This document shows, piece after piece, positions 5,826-6,143 of a stretch of 6,143 nt of DNA. The position numbers and the translations under genes were made by a program. Source of the stretch: Crocinitomicaceae bacterium (GTDB taxonomy: Bacteria > Bacteroidota > Bacteroidia > Flavobacteriales_D > Crocinitomicaceae); NCBI GenBank assembly GCA_015662935.1, contig DQTF01000157.1:1-6143 (forward strand), written 5' to 3'. The notes under the pieces were generated by a model, which worked only from the letters and a program-made list of their open reading frames with translations, had not been told where the DNA came from and did no database searches. Within the stretch, counting starts at the first letter, position 1, and every line of letters starts with the position of its first letter.

Positions 5826-6143
5826 TTAAGAATTATATGCCCACTTTAAATAAACAGCTCCCCAGGTGAATCCTCCACCAAAGGCTGATAAAATAAGCGT
5901 ATCTCCTTTTTTTAATTGTTTTTCATAATCCCACAAACAAAGTGGTAATGTTCCAGAAGTTGTATTACCATACTTCTGGATGTTAATCATCACTTTATCT
6001 TTAGACAATCCCATTCTATTTGCCGTAGCATCAATAATTCTCAAATTAGCTTGATGAGGAACTAACCAATCAACATCTTCGCTTGAAAGGTTGTTTTTCT
6101 CCATTATTTCTGCAGAAACATCCGCCATATTTGTCACAGCAAA
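5826..6143 (-). CDS. fabH: Beta-ketoacyl-ACP synthase III, C-terminal part (5' end beyond window edge)
   Basis: FabH starts each fatty acid chain by condensing an acyl-CoA primer with malonyl-ACP. Only the last 105 codons are visible; the frame is open to the right edge (reading FAVTNMADVSAEIM), and the GTG and ATG near that edge are internal codons. The catalytic His is in WLVPHQANLRIID and the catalytic Asn in YGNTTSGTLPLC, followed by the C-terminal signature SAFGGGFTWGAVYLKW. The catalytic Cys lies outside the window. The C-terminus has the normal position relative to FGGGFTWG. The order fabH-accB-accC is common in Bacteroidota, usually with rpmF and plsX upstream, which would be to the right of this window. 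A paralogue could exist elsewhere in the genome, but the accBC context supports the main housekeeping FabH. Confidence 0.96.
   Translation of the reverse strand, partial: FAVTNMADVSAEIMEKNNLSSEDVDWLVPHQANLRIIDATANRMGLSKDKVMINIQKYGNTTSGTLPLCLWDYEKQLKKGDTLILSAFGGGFTWGAVYLKWAYNS

Noticed and set aside
1..6143. CRISPR arrays, tRNA or rRNA genes, transposases, toxin-antitoxin or defence systems
   Set aside because: I saw no regular direct repeats, no cloverleaf-like RNA and no transposase or defence motifs; the ORF6N gene alone does not make a defence system.

Overview
The window is AT-rich, gene-dense bacterial chromosome that looks like Bacteroidota, probably Flavobacteriales. This rests on the -7 element of the TAnnTTTG type before psd, the near absence of Shine-Dalgarno sequences, an ORF6N-domain gene of a kind common in this phylum, a plant-like K+-dependent membrane pyrophosphatase, and the gene order fabH-accB-accC. 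The order of genes and families is solid; the taxon below phylum level is inference.

Layout. Plus strand, 2-1840: the last ~80% of hppA, a membrane-integral ion-pumping pyrophosphatase, cut by the left edge and ending in an unusual ~115-residue tail with 15 cysteines. A strong intrinsic terminator follows (1863-1893). The 182-bp gap 1841-2022 also holds a repeat-like motif and several inverted repeats. Plus strand, 2023-2544: an ORF6N-domain protein (phage/KilA-N-associated DNA-binding type) with a long inverted repeat inside its reading frame. Its stop codon directly abuts the stop codon of the convergent psd gene.

Minus strand, read from right to left: fabH (3' part only), accB, accC, an intrinsic terminator, a small DUF983 zinc-ribbon-like membrane protein, and psd (phosphatidylserine decarboxylase). 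FabH, AccB and AccC act at the entry to fatty acid synthesis: AccBC carries out the biotin half of acetyl-CoA carboxylase, which makes malonyl-CoA, and FabH condenses malonyl-ACP with acyl-CoA. Psd makes phosphatidylethanolamine, the end of the same membrane-lipid route. The accBC terminator and a separate promoter just before psd suggest that fabH-accB-accC and psd are separate transcription units, with DUF983 between them.

Most of the window is conserved housekeeping sequence, and no complete new defence or mobile system is visible. The points most worth a second look are the cysteine-rich tail on HppA, the DUF983 reading frame whose furthest start lies inside the accC terminator hairpin, the probably leaderless psd transcript, and the 12-bp inverted repeat inside the ORF6N gene.
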